From the NCBI GenBank assembly GCA_965197395.1, contig CBDANB010000007.1:1178001-1242000 (forward strand): DNA of 64,000 nt, read 5' to 3'. The position numbers were made by a program, and so were the translations under genes. Every line of letters starts with the position of its first letter. Positions within the stretch are counted from its first letter, which is position 1. The notes beneath the pieces were generated by a model, which had not been told where the DNA came from, ran no database searches, and saw only the letters and a list, made by a program, of their open reading frames with translations. Shown in pieces: positions 26,431-35,438 of the stretch. Source of the stretch: CAZYFH01 sp965197395. GTDB taxonomy: Bacteria; Acidobacteriota; Vicinamibacteria; Vicinamibacterales; UBA8438.

Positions 26431-27536
26431 GGAGGAACCTCCATGTCCTGAACGATCTTCGACAGGAGATCCTCCTTGACGACCGAGAACTCCATCCCCT
26501 CGCGGAGCACCAGACGGTGCGCAAGGACGGGCTCGGCCACGGCCTTGATGTGGTCGGGCGTGATCATGGTGTCGCCGTTGAAGAACGCAAACGTGCGCGC
26601 CACCGCCTCGAGGTGAAAATGGACGCGAGGCGAGATGCCCACCCTGATGTATTCCTTCACTGTTCTCGCCGCTCGGCCCTGCACCCGGTGGGGGCGGGTG
26701 TTCCGAATGAGCCGAACCTTGTACTGCTGGGCGTAGTCAGACATCTTCACGTTGTGAAAGATGTACTCCGCGATATCGAGTACCTCGTGAAGGTCGGTCA
26801 GCTTTTTCACTTTCTTCCCGACGACGTTGTGGGCGCTGATCTTCATCTCGTCCTCTTCGTCGTCTGGGTCCAGCATCTTGATCGAGAGCGTCGTGCGGTC
26901 GAGCTGCGCCACTGGGTTGGCGAAGGTCCCTTCCTCTTCCCCGAAGATGTTCTCGGTGCAGATCACCATGAAGAACCGTCGGCCCTCGATGTCGTTGAAG
27001 TCCCCCGAGAGGGGGAACAGCGGCAGCATCTTCCCTTCGGCGAGGTTGCCGTAGTCCGAGCTCAGCGTGGCGGAGCTCTCCTCCATTCCCTCGAGCACCG
27101 CCGCCTTGGTCTTGCCGGACAGCCGGTTGTCCTCGTCGATCAGGACGATGTGGGCCATCAGCTTGCCGGGCTTGAAATGGATCTTTCGTGTGCCGTCGAC
27201 CTCCTCGACGATGGTCTCGTAGCCGAGGATGTCCTCGGGCATGTAGGTGGGCATCCCCTGGATGCGCTCGAATTTCGCGTCGATGGCCATGGCGCATGCG
27301 CTGACGAGGTCGGTCTTGCCGGTGCCCGTCGGACCCCGGAACATCACGTGGGGCTGGCGCAGCAGCTTCCCCTGGCTGAGCTTGTCGGTGTATGGCAGCA
27401 GGGTAAAAAAAGCCCAGGACAGCATCCGCGCGGCGTCGTCGAGCCCGTATAGCCACTTGGTCGATTCGCTCTGGAATCGCTGCACCACCTCACTGGCGCG
27501 GTCGCGATCAATCGTCGGCTTGGTCTCGACAGTCAT
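26421..27536 (-). CDS. mxaR: MoxR-type AAA+ ATPase, MxaR-like
   Basis: 371 residues. Walker A is GPTGTGKT and Walker B is VLIDEDNR, with sensor-like TENIFGEEEGTFANPVAQLD and the C-terminal domain IKAVAEPVLAHRLVLREG. The start at the ATG at 27536 is chosen because upstream sequence is not conserved. MoxR ATPases act as chaperones on VWA-domain partners; it is first of six genes on this strand, matching mxaR-S-A-C-K-L, the set needed to mature the PQQ methanol dehydrogenase. Confidence 0.88.
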   Translation of the reverse strand: MTVETKPTIDRDRASEVVQRFQSESTKWLYGLDDAARMLSWAFFTLLPYTDKLSQGKLLRQPHVMFRGPTGTGKTDLVSACAMAIDAKFERIQGMPTYMPEDILGYETIVEEVDGTRKIHFKPGKLMAHIVLIDEDNRLSGKTKAAVLEGMEESSATLSSDYGNLAEGKMLPLFPLSGDFNDIEGRRFFMVICTENIFGEEEGTFANPVAQLDRTTLSIKMLDPDDEEDEMKISAHNVVGKKVKKLTDLHEVLDIAEYIFHNVKMSDYAQQYKVRLIRNTRPHRVQGRAARTVKEYIRVGISPRVHFHLEAVARTFAFFNGDTMITPDHIKAVAEPVLAHRLVLREGMEFSVVKEDLLSKIVQDMEVPPWK

Positions 27537-27719
27537 CGTCACGCTGAAGCCTCGTGCGGCTAGGAACCCCGTGAGCCCGGGGCGACGGCACCCCAAAGCA
27601 GGCAAGCATATCAGTGTCGCCGGTCTCCAGGCCACTTGCGAACCGCTTGGCTTTTCTGCCGGCCGGTGGCACCATAGCGCGTTTCGAACGCGTGGCATCA
27701 CCATGATGGGAGTACGCCG

Positions 27720-29150
27720 ATGGCGTTGATGACGGCCAAGCAATACAAGGACAGCCTCCGCGACGGGCGGGCGGTCTACTACCGGGGAGCGAAGGTCGAC
27801 GACGTGACGACGCACCCGGTGATCGGCGTCGCCGTCGAGCACGCCGCCATCGACTATCGGATGGCGCACGACCGCGCCGAGAGCCAGCTCGCCGTCGTCG
27901 ACGGTCCCGACGGCCCCTATTCGCGCTACTACCAGATTCCTCGCACGAGCGATGATCTAATGCGGCGCAGCGCGCTCATCGAGCGGGCCACCGCCATCGG
28001 TGGAACCCTGGTCGTGCTCATCAAGGAGATCGGCACCGACGCGCTCTTTTCCTTGCACCTGATCGCTGCGCACGTGGACAAGGCCCATGGCACCGGCTAC
28101 CTCCCCCGCGTCGAGCGGTTCTACGCGCACTGCCGGGACAACGACCTCGCCGTCGCGGTCGCGCAGACCGACGTGAAGGGGGACCGCGGCAAGGGACCGA
28201 CCGATCAGGACCATCCCGACTACTACGTCCACGTGGTCGCCGAAGACGACGACGGCATCACGCTGCGGGGCGCGAAGGTCCACACCTCGGTCTCGACCAA
28301 CGCCCACGAGATCATCGTCCTGCCGACCCGTGCCTTCAAATCCGGTGAGGAAGCCTACGCTGTCGCGTGCGCGGTCCCGGCCAACGCCCCCGGGCTCACG
28401 ATGCTGGCCAGTGGCTACGGCGGACGGAAGGGCTCGGCGTTCGAAAACCCCATCAGCACACGCCACAAGATGATGGAGACGCTGACGGTGTTCGAGGACG
28501 TGAAGGTGCCGTGGGACCGGGTGTTTCTGAACGGCGAGGTGGAGATGGCCGGGCCGCTCGCCAAGACCTTCGTTGAGTTTCACCGGTTCACCGCGGTCAG
28601 CTACAAGCTCCCGCTGGTGGACCTGTTCGTCGGAGCCTCGCACCTCATGGCGGACTACAACGGCATCCTCGGTGCCGGCCACGTGCGTGACAAGCTGGCC
28701 AAGCTCATCAGCTATGCGCAGATCTGCCGCGGCATGACGCGGGAGGCGGCACGTGAGTCGAAGGTCATCGGCGGCATCGCCGTGCCAAACGCCGAGCTCA
28801 TCAACATCGCCAAGCTCCATTTCGCGACCAACTACCATCAGGCGCTCGCGTGGGTGCAGGACATCGCGGGTGGCTTGCTCGTGACCGGACCGACTGCGGA
28901 GGATCTGGAGGAGCCTCGCGTCCGGCAGCTGGTCGACCGCTATTTCGGCGCCGCGGGCGCGTCGGCGACCGACCGGCTACGTCTGATGAACCTCATCGCC
29001 GAGATCACCGCCACCGACTTCGCCGGGTATCAGGCGGTGCTCGCCGTGCACGCCGAGGGGAGCATCGAGGCGGAAAAGATGACCATCTGGCGGCAGCACG
29101 ACGTCGATCCGAGCGTGCAGTACGCGAAACAGCTCGCCGGGATTCGTTGA
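27720..29150 (+). CDS. 4-hydroxyphenylacetate 3-hydroxylase / 4-hydroxybutyryl-CoA dehydratase family protein without Fe-S ligands
   Basis: 476 residues. The opening MTAKQYKDSLRDGRAVYYRG, plus TDVKGDRGKGPTDQDHPDYY and DIAGGLLVTGPT, closely resemble clostridial 4-hydroxybutyryl-CoA dehydratase (AbfD), as I recall that sequence. The cluster ligands of AbfD are not there: two cysteines are replaced in the LIKEIGTDAL segment (Val and Glu), and a third by Tyr in FHRFTAVSYKLP, where only the histidine is kept. So the protein should bind FAD but not a 4Fe-4S cluster, and may be a flavin-dependent hydroxylase or another CoA-ester enzyme. A GGGAG-like ribosome site precedes the ATG. Confidence 0.75.
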   Translation: MALMTAKQYKDSLRDGRAVYYRGAKVDDVTTHPVIGVAVEHAAIDYRMAHDRAESQLAVVDGPDGPYSRYYQIPRTSDDLMRRSALIERATAIGGTLVVLIKEIGTDALFSLHLIAAHVDKAHGTGYLPRVERFYAHCRDNDLAVAVAQTDVKGDRGKGPTDQDHPDYYVHVVAEDDDGITLRGAKVHTSVSTNAHEIIVLPTRAFKSGEEAYAVACAVPANAPGLTMLASGYGGRKGSAFENPISTRHKMMETLTVFEDVKVPWDRVFLNGEVEMAGPLAKTFVEFHRFTAVSYKLPLVDLFVGASHLMADYNGILGAGHVRDKLAKLISYAQICRGMTREAARESKVIGGIAVPNAELINIAKLHFATNYHQALAWVQDIAGGLLVTGPTAEDLEEPRVRQLVDRYFGAAGASATDRLRLMNLIAEITATDFAGYQAVLAVHAEGSIEAEKMTIWRQHDVDPSVQYAKQLAGIR

Positions 29151-29158
29151 GGCGCCCG

Positions 29159-29293
29159 CGGCGTTAGGGACGAAGCCCCGTCTAGGGAGGCCGACGGCCA
29201 AGGCCCGCACAGCGGGCCTCGCGGGCGCGGAGTGGGGCTCTCGGGGTCCCCACGGAGCGCCCGCGTGGGGTTTCGGGGCGAAGCCCCGTCTAA
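29159..29293 (+). repeat. Structured intergenic repeat, copy 1
   Basis: Lies between convergent genes. Hairpin 1: 29202-29208 with 29212-29218. Hairpin 2: outer stem 29220-29228 with 29257-29265 (9 bp), GGA/GGA internal loop, inner stem 29232-29237 with 29248-29253, ten-base loop CTCTCGGGGT. Hairpin 3: a GGGGC/GCCCC tail with loop GAA near 29275-29287, ending GTCTAA. A second tail-like GAAGCCCCGTCTAG lies upstream at 29167-29185, perhaps left from an earlier copy. Compared with copies 2-4 its stems carry compensating changes. Confidence 0.85.
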
Positions 29294-29300
29294 GCAAAGT

Positions 29301-31997
29301 TCAAAACCGGACGCGAAAGCCCGCAAACGCACTGCGGGGCACGCCAGGCGAGACGAAGCGTGGGTCGTCGGCGCCGGGCGCCTCGTCGAGATCGATCTCC
29401 ACCTCGGCCAGCACCCCAAACGTCGCGTAGTCCTGGTCCAGAAGATTGTGAACCATGACGAAGAGCTCCAACCGATCACTCACCGCGTACGACGACCGGA
29501 GGTTGATGACGCCATAGCCGTCGAGCTGCGACTGGTCGTTGCCTTCGTCGCCGCGAAAGACTTGACTCGACGCGACGAGCGCCTCCACGGCCACGTCCCA
29601 GCGACCCGTGAGGTCGTGTCGCACTCCGGCCTTGAGGCTGTGGCGCGGGATACCGGGGATCCGATCTCCGGGCGTCACCCGCAGCTCCCCGTCTTCGCTG
29701 GCGGCATCGTTCACCTCGGGGTTGCTTGGCAGCACGAGGGGCGAGTCGAAGGTTGCCTCGATTGCCGCGTAGCTCGCATACCAGTCGAATCGATTCGTGC
29801 GACCGCTGAGCGTCAGGTCCACGCCCACGCGGTCGGTGTCACCCGCGTTCTGGAAGTACCCGGTGCCGATGAGACGCGGCGACGCCACGAAGATGATGTC
29901 GTCGCGAATCCGGGTGCGATAGCCGGCGACCTCCCACGCGACGTCGCCCATGACACCGCTCTCGAGGCGACCGCGCGCGCCTACCTCGAACGAGCGGGCG
30001 ACCGCTTGTTTCAGCGGCGGATCCGAGACAAACGCGTTCGGCACGCGGCACGGCTCCGCCGGGTCTGCGCAGCTGAGCTCGGCTGAGGTGGGCGCGCGGT
30101 TCGCCTCGCTGTATCGCCCGAAGACCGACACCGTGGGCGACGCCTCGTAGACGGCGCCGACCGACGGGTTGAATCGCGAGAACAGATGGCGGCCATTCAG
30201 CGAGGTGCCGAGCCGATCGATGATCGTCGTCCGCACATCGTTGTAACGCCCGGCGATGGTGACGTGCAGTCGGTCCGACACCGACCACGTGTCGCTGAAA
30301 TAGAACCCGAGGGCCAGGTTGTCGGTGTCGAGCCCGACGTTGTACTCGTCGTCCGGAGCCTGGCCATAGACGCCGGCGAACAGACCCGACCCGTCGACCG
30401 TCCGATCCACGGTCAGCGTCCCCACCTCGCCGTTGGAAAGAAACCCGACATCGGAGAGATCCGTGGCGGCGCCCACGACGAACACGTTGTCGCGCTGGGC
30501 GAGTCGGGTCGTGGCCACGACCTGGACCGTGCCGCCGTATCCCGTCGATCGGGTCAGCGTTCGATTGAACGCCGCGTCGCCCGCGGCGTCTGCCAGAGTG
30601 ATGAATCGGCCCGTCACCGCGTCGACGAGCGCGTCCGACGCCGGTCGGTCACCAGTCATCGCCGGACCATCGCCCGCAAGGCTCCGACACAATGTGGTCG
30701 CGGGCGCGCCGGCAGGCAGCGCCGCCGTGTCGCACAGTGCGAACTCGGCCTCGTCGCCGTTGAGTGTCCGCCGCTCGAGGTCGCGATAGTACGCGGACGC
30801 CTGGAGGCTCACCCTCGGGGCCATCGCATACGTGAAGCGGGCCTGACCGAACCCGAGACGGTTCTCGGTGGTGTCGGGATGGGTGAAGACGCCGCGTGGA
30901 TCCGCGGCGAGCAGCTCGACCGGCGCCGGCCCGTTCCCGTTCAGCGACGTGTCGGCGAAGGTGAAGCTGGCGCCGGCGTCGACACGGCCGGCACGGTAGG
31001 CGACATCGGCGACCGCCTGCGTCACGTCCGATGCCGATGCGGCCCGCCACCCCGTCTCGTCGAAGCGGGTCCCCCCGACGTAGACGGCCCACGGGCCGGC
31101 GCTGGCGCCGGCCTCGGCGGTGCCGGTGATTCGTTCGAACGAGCCGCCCGAGAACTCGCCCCTGAAGCCGGGCGCATCGAAGCCGTTCTTGAGCTCGAGG
31201 GCGAGCGACCCCCCCAGCGCGTTGAGGCCAAAGGTCGGGTCGGTCCCCGCGGTGAGCTGCACCCGACGGAGCGCGAACTGCGGGATCAGATCGAACTGGA
31301 CCGTATCGCCGAACGGCTCGTTGACGCGGGCGCCGTTCTGATAGACCGCCACCCCCTGCGGCAAGCCGAGGAGCGGCGAGGCGGTGAACCCGCGAAAGCG
31401 CAGCGACGGCTGAAACGGGTTGGTCGTCGTGTCCGCCAGCGTGACCGCCCCAAGCTGCTCGTTGAGCCCCTGCGCGAGTGAGACGGCGCGACGCCGGTCG
31501 AGCGCCGCGCCGTCAATGATCGCGACCGTGGCGGGCACCCGCGCGCGGTCGACACCGGCGCCGCTGACGGGCGCCATTGCCACGACGTCGACCCGCTGCG
31601 ACAGCGGCGCCAGCGCGAGCCGGACCGACAGCACGCGCGCGGTCCCCGCCCGCAACGCGACCCCTTCATGACGCTGTTGCTGGAATCCCGACAGGTCGAA
31701 CGTGATCGTGAAGACGCCGGCCGGGAGGTCCGGGAACCGATAGGCGCCGGTGGTATCGGTGATGGCGACCGCCGGTCCCGGGAGCAGTCCGGACACCGCC
31801 GTGACGGTCGCGCCCACGAGCGCGCCGTCCTGCTCGTCGGTCACGCGGCCATCGAGCGACGCGGTTTGCCCGTGCGCGGCCGCTGGCAGACCGCACACGA
31901 TCCACGCGAGGCCCGCCAGCGCGCCGCGCGCGACGCGCGCGGCGCGCGCAGCGCGCGGCGGCACGCGGTTCACGCCTACCGTCTCATCGGACACCAA
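29301..31997 (-). CDS. TonB-dependent receptor with carboxypeptidase-regulatory domain
   Basis: 898 residues. A signal peptide (ALAGLAWIVCGLPAAAHGQ) is followed by a carboxypeptidase-regulatory domain at about 45-120 (LDGRVTDEQDGALVGATVTA), a plug (SLAQGLNEQLGAVTLAD, PFGDTVQFDLIPQFALRRVQ) and a long outer-membrane barrel that ends with aromatic F as expected for barrel insertion. It would take up a ligand with TonB energy; the ligand is unknown. The start is uncertain: the longest frame opens with TTG at 31997, with a GTG three bases later, and overlaps the upstream gene's end by about 14 bases. Confidence 0.85.
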   Translation of the reverse strand: MVSDETVGVNRVPPRAARAARVARGALAGLAWIVCGLPAAAHGQTASLDGRVTDEQDGALVGATVTAVSGLLPGPAVAITDTTGAYRFPDLPAGVFTITFDLSGFQQQRHEGVALRAGTARVLSVRLALAPLSQRVDVVAMAPVSGAGVDRARVPATVAIIDGAALDRRRAVSLAQGLNEQLGAVTLADTTTNPFQPSLRFRGFTASPLLGLPQGVAVYQNGARVNEPFGDTVQFDLIPQFALRRVQLTAGTDPTFGLNALGGSLALELKNGFDAPGFRGEFSGGSFERITGTAEAGASAGPWAVYVGGTRFDETGWRAASASDVTQAVADVAYRAGRVDAGASFTFADTSLNGNGPAPVELLAADPRGVFTHPDTTENRLGFGQARFTYAMAPRVSLQASAYYRDLERRTLNGDEAEFALCDTAALPAGAPATTLCRSLAGDGPAMTGDRPASDALVDAVTGRFITLADAAGDAAFNRTLTRSTGYGGTVQVVATTRLAQRDNVFVVGAATDLSDVGFLSNGEVGTLTVDRTVDGSGLFAGVYGQAPDDEYNVGLDTDNLALGFYFSDTWSVSDRLHVTIAGRYNDVRTTIIDRLGTSLNGRHLFSRFNPSVGAVYEASPTVSVFGRYSEANRAPTSAELSCADPAEPCRVPNAFVSDPPLKQAVARSFEVGARGRLESGVMGDVAWEVAGYRTRIRDDIIFVASPRLIGTGYFQNAGDTDRVGVDLTLSGRTNRFDWYASYAAIEATFDSPLVLPSNPEVNDAASEDGELRVTPGDRIPGIPRHSLKAGVRHDLTGRWDVAVEALVASSQVFRGDEGNDQSQLDGYGVINLRSSYAVSDRLELFVMVHNLLDQDYATFGVLAEVEIDLDEAPGADDPRFVSPGVPRSAFAGFRVRF

Positions 31998-34323
31998 ACC
32001 CGAACGTCATGCCGGCGTAGACCTCACGGCCCGGCGACGGCTCGTAGTAGCGCCCGCCGAACGCGTTGGTGATGGCGGAAGAGTTGTAGCGCTCGTCGAG
32101 CAGGTTGTCGATGCCGATGAACGGTCGGACGTCCGTATCACCCCACCGGGCGTCCCAGCCAAACCGCAGATCGACCACCGTGTAGGCCCAGTTGGTGACG
32201 GTGTTTGTGTTGTTGAGGACGTACTCGTCGACCCACCGAACATTCAGACCGGACCGCAGGCCGAAAGGCGCGGTGTAGCTGAGCCCGCCAAAGACCCGAT
32301 GCGGGGGTGCGCCCGGCTCGTCGTTTCCCGCAAAATCGTCGCCACCGGTGGCGAACTCCTCGAACACGAAGTCTTGATAGGTATAGGCTACGGTCACATC
32401 GAAGCTGGCGTTCGGTACCCACTCGAGCAGCAGCTCGATCCCGTCGCGCGACGACTTGCCAGCGTTGCGGAAGAACGTCTGCTCGTCGACGTTCTGGAAC
32501 GAGACAAGTGCGTTGTCCACGGTGGAAACATAGGTCGCCACTTCGTATCGGAGACGGGCCGGCGTGATCAGCCCCCGCACACCGAGCTCGAAGCTCTGCA
32601 GATCCTGCGGATCAAGCTGCTGATTGAAGCCACCCTCGCCGGTCGGCGTGTTCGACAGCTCGACCGTCGTTGGAGTCTCGTAGGCCGTGGCGAAATTACC
32701 AAAGATGTTCACACCGGGTGCCGCCGCCACCGTCACGCCCACTGAGGGGCTCAGGGCGTCCATGGTCCGGTTGCCCGACTGGTCGCCGTCGTCCAGCTTG
32801 CGGTCGCCGGCACTGAAATCGTAGTAATCCCAACGGACCCCCGCGGTGAACTGCACACGGTCGTGGGGCGCGACGCTGATCTGGGCGAATGGCCCTGCCG
32901 ACAGTACGTCCTCCGTCTGGTCGACCCGCAGATCGCCGTTGGTTGACATCCCGCCGGGCGTGCTCGGTGGAACCTGCCCGAACTCACGCCGGTCGTCGTT
33001 CTGCGATGCAATATCGAGCCCGGCCGCCAGCTCGAAACCTGTCGAACCGACCTGCGTGGCCCCGAGATACTCCGACCGAAACCCGTACCCGGTCCGGCCA
33101 AGCTCTACCATCCGGAACACCCCTGAGGCGTTCAGGTCTCGCCACATCCCCCACCCGGTGGCCCGGAAGAGCTGCGACTCGCTAAAGCGGTGCTCCACGG
33201 TGAGCCCGCCCTGCCCCTGATTGGCCCCCTCGCCCCAGTTCCGGCTCACGGCGAGCCCTCGCGCCATCGTCGGGTTGTTGCGCGCGTCCTCTTCGTTGAC
33301 AAAGCTGGGACTCTCGGCAAACGGGGTGTCGTACAGGTTGAACACCCCGCGCAACTCCGTGCTGGCAGTCAGATCGTGGCTCACGACGAAGTTGGCCTGG
33401 GTGATCTCGGCGTGGCTGTGGTCGCGGAAGCCGTCAGTCTCGAACCGGCTGACGCTGGCCATGACCTGGGTGCCGGCGTTGCCGCCGTCCAACCTGACTT
33501 GCTGCCGGTTGTAGCCGTGACTGCCGAACTGGATGTCGGGCGTGATGGTGAGACGCCGCGACGGGTCGAATGTCGTGGTCAGGTTGATCACGCCGCCGGC
33601 GGAGTTGCCGTAGAGCACCGAGCTCGGGCCCCGGACCACGTCGATCCGCCCAACGGACCCGAGGTCGACGTTACCCGGTTCGGTCGTGCCGTCGGCGGTC
33701 GTGATCGGAATGCCGTCCTGAATAATCGCGAGCCCACGCAACCCGAACCGCGGCTGCGGCGCGCGGATGCTGATGCCAATCCCGCCGGAGAGCCCGTAGT
33801 TGCGCCGGTTTTGGACGAAAAGGCCGGGTATGCCGCGGAGCGCTTCATCCAGTGAGGCCCTGCGTTGCGAGTGCTCGATCGCGGCTCGCTGAATGACGGC
33901 GACAGACTGCGGCACCGCACCAAGATCTTGTTCCGTCCGCAACACGGTCACGGTCTCCGCCAACGGCGCGATACTGAGCGTGATGTCGTGTTCGCTCGTG
34001 CCGGCGCCCACCGTGACGGCAGCGGGCTCGCCCCGAAATCCCGGCAGCGTGGCCATCACGTCGTACCGACCCGCCTCGAGGCGGGTGAGCTCATAGTTGC
34101 CACGCGCATCGGTCACGGTCACACCCACCGTCGCACCGGCGTCGTCCTGCGCCGACACCGTCACGCCCGGGAGCACGGCCCCGCTCTGGTCGACGATCAT
34201 TCCGCCAATCGAGCCCGATCCGCCCTGTTCCGCCTGCACCGGGGCGTGGGTCACCGCGACGAAGACCGCAGCGAAACCGCATGCCACGCCGTTGATGAAC
34301 CGCCGTCGTACGTTGAACGTCAT
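31984..34323 (-). CDS. TonB-dependent receptor (siderophore-type) with carboxypeptidase-regulatory domain
   Basis: 779 residues from the ATG at 34323. A signal peptide (GVACGFAAVFVAVTHAPVQA) precedes a regulatory domain (MIVDQSGAVLPGVTVSAQDD) and a clear plug: QSVAVIQRAAIEH, DEALRGIPGLFVQNRRNYG and RIDVVRGPSSVLYGNSAGG, the last being a strong TonB-receptor signature. A 22-strand barrel follows. The plug motifs resemble siderophore or FecA-like receptors, so iron uptake is possible but unproven. It is upstream of the other receptor and probably cotranscribed with it. Confidence 0.9.
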   Translation of the reverse strand: MTFNVRRRFINGVACGFAAVFVAVTHAPVQAEQGGSGSIGGMIVDQSGAVLPGVTVSAQDDAGATVGVTVTDARGNYELTRLEAGRYDVMATLPGFRGEPAAVTVGAGTSEHDITLSIAPLAETVTVLRTEQDLGAVPQSVAVIQRAAIEHSQRRASLDEALRGIPGLFVQNRRNYGLSGGIGISIRAPQPRFGLRGLAIIQDGIPITTADGTTEPGNVDLGSVGRIDVVRGPSSVLYGNSAGGVINLTTTFDPSRRLTITPDIQFGSHGYNRQQVRLDGGNAGTQVMASVSRFETDGFRDHSHAEITQANFVVSHDLTASTELRGVFNLYDTPFAESPSFVNEEDARNNPTMARGLAVSRNWGEGANQGQGGLTVEHRFSESQLFRATGWGMWRDLNASGVFRMVELGRTGYGFRSEYLGATQVGSTGFELAAGLDIASQNDDRREFGQVPPSTPGGMSTNGDLRVDQTEDVLSAGPFAQISVAPHDRVQFTAGVRWDYYDFSAGDRKLDDGDQSGNRTMDALSPSVGVTVAAAPGVNIFGNFATAYETPTTVELSNTPTGEGGFNQQLDPQDLQSFELGVRGLITPARLRYEVATYVSTVDNALVSFQNVDEQTFFRNAGKSSRDGIELLLEWVPNASFDVTVAYTYQDFVFEEFATGGDDFAGNDEPGAPPHRVFGGLSYTAPFGLRSGLNVRWVDEYVLNNTNTVTNWAYTVVDLRFGWDARWGDTDVRPFIGIDNLLDERYNSSAITNAFGGRYYEPSPGREVYAGMTFGFGVR

Positions 34324-34381
34324 GCCGACTCCCGTCAGATCACGTAAAGACATACCGGGCAGACGGAATCCACCCGCCGCC

Positions 34382-34762
34382 CTACTGCTTCGTGCCGGTC
34401 CACCGGCCGGCGCCGTACCAGATGAAGCTTCCCTCGTCTCCCCGGATGCTCGTGCCGTCGACTTCGCCGGACAGATTGATCGGCATGTCGCCGTCCAGGT
34501 CGGGCACGATGAATTCGAACTCGATCGCTGCGCCTTCGATCGTGCCCTTGAGCGGCAGAATCATGCGGTCGCCGATGTCGACCTCGCCGGACAACGTCCC
34601 GCCGTCCTGCTCGAACGTCGCGGTCCAGAGCGTCTCTCCGGTCTGCGTGTCGAGCAGGATCTCCCAGACGCCACCCACCGTGGTCTGCGCCGAACCGGCG
34701 GCGTAGGTCGGGACGCCGATAATAATGAGCACGGCCACCAGGACCAAGCGCGTCATTCGCAT
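34382..34762 (-). CDS. Small secreted protein of unknown function
   Basis: 126 residues from the ATG at 34762. A hydrophobic leader (LVLVAVLIIIGVPTYAAGSA) is followed by a beta-rich stretch: VGGVWEILLDTQTGETLWTA, GGTLSGEVDIGDRMILPL and GSFIWYGAGRWTGTKQ. The pattern of a lipocalin-like or DUF-type small barrel is possible. It has its own promoter at 34839-34866 and lies just upstream of the TonB receptor pair. No function is known. Confidence 0.65.
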   Translation of the reverse strand: MRMTRLVLVAVLIIIGVPTYAAGSAQTTVGGVWEILLDTQTGETLWTATFEQDGGTLSGEVDIGDRMILPLKGTIEGAAIEFEFIVPDLDGDMPINLSGEVDGTSIRGDEGSFIWYGAGRWTGTKQ

Positions 34763-34838
34763 CGTTCGTGTGTCCCGCCGTTCCAACCCGTCACCGGAGG
34801 TCCTGGCGACGGCTTGGCGACGGCCCCGCCCAGCTTAT

Positions 34839-34866
34839 ATTATGAGCCGGCCGCGAAACCCGTCAA
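34839..34866 (-). promoter_or_regulatory. Sigma-70-type promoter (minus strand) upstream of the small secreted gene
   Basis: On the minus strand TTGACG (34861-34866) and CATAAT (34839-34844) are spaced by 16 bases, close to the housekeeping consensus. The start codon at 34762 is about 70 bases downstream. Confidence 0.6.
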
Positions 34867-35002
34867 GGACCTAACAGCACGACTGAGCAACAACTTACGG
34901 TCGTGCTCCACATGCGCCCGGCAATCCGATCGGAATCCCCCACCACTCACGAGGCGCGTTGATCCCGTCGCGCAGCCGTGATAGAACCTCCGCACGTCCC
35001 CC

Positions 35003-35386
35003 ATGTCGCGCTACCCCGTCAGCACCGCGGTCGTTATCGGATTGGCGACTGTCGCCGCGACCACCACGGCCTCCGGGCAAGACGCGGTGCAGCTCGTGAC
35101 GGTCGTCGGCTATCTCAGGCACGACCCGGGCGATCTGCCGTGGATGCTCGAGCGCGCCACCGACGGTACGGAGACCGCCACCGCGTTCACCAGCGAGGAC
35201 GAGATCGAGCGCTCCGGCGCCGAAGCGCTGGGCGCGCTGGAGTACCGGCTCCTTGGCGTCGGTGAGTTCGGAGTCGAGCCTCACGTCGGTCACAAGGTTC
35301 AGGTCAAGGGCCTGAAGCTGCGGTACGAGGACGAGTGGCGTCTCAACGTCACGTCGTTCCAGCACCTGACGCCGCGCTGCGAGTAG
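35003..35386 (+). CDS. Small secreted protein of unknown function
   Basis: 127 residues with a signal peptide (TAVVIGLATVAATTTASGQ). The mature part (LVTVVGYLRHDPGDLPWMLE, VGHKVQVKGLKLRYEDEWRL) is short and beta-rich, with a hint of an OB-like fold in VTVVGYLRHD and VGHKVQVKG. The single cysteine lies at the last but one residue. It sits 52 bases upstream of an MFS transporter. I recognise no named family. Confidence 0.65.
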   Translation: MSRYPVSTAVVIGLATVAATTTASGQDAVQLVTVVGYLRHDPGDLPWMLERATDGTETATAFTSEDEIERSGAEALGALEYRLLGVGEFGVEPHVGHKVQVKGLKLRYEDEWRLNVTSFQHLTPRCE

Positions 35387-35438
35387 GACGCCGGCGACGG
35401 ACATTTCTCACTGAGGCGACACGCGAGGAGACACGCGA

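Noticed and set aside
27720..29150. Annotation as a true 4-hydroxybutyryl-CoA dehydratase
   Set aside because: All three cysteine ligands appear to be missing.
29159..29293. The repeat as a simple intrinsic terminator
   Set aside because: There is no T-run, the same element occurs before start codons, and the covarying multi-stem layout exceeds a terminator.
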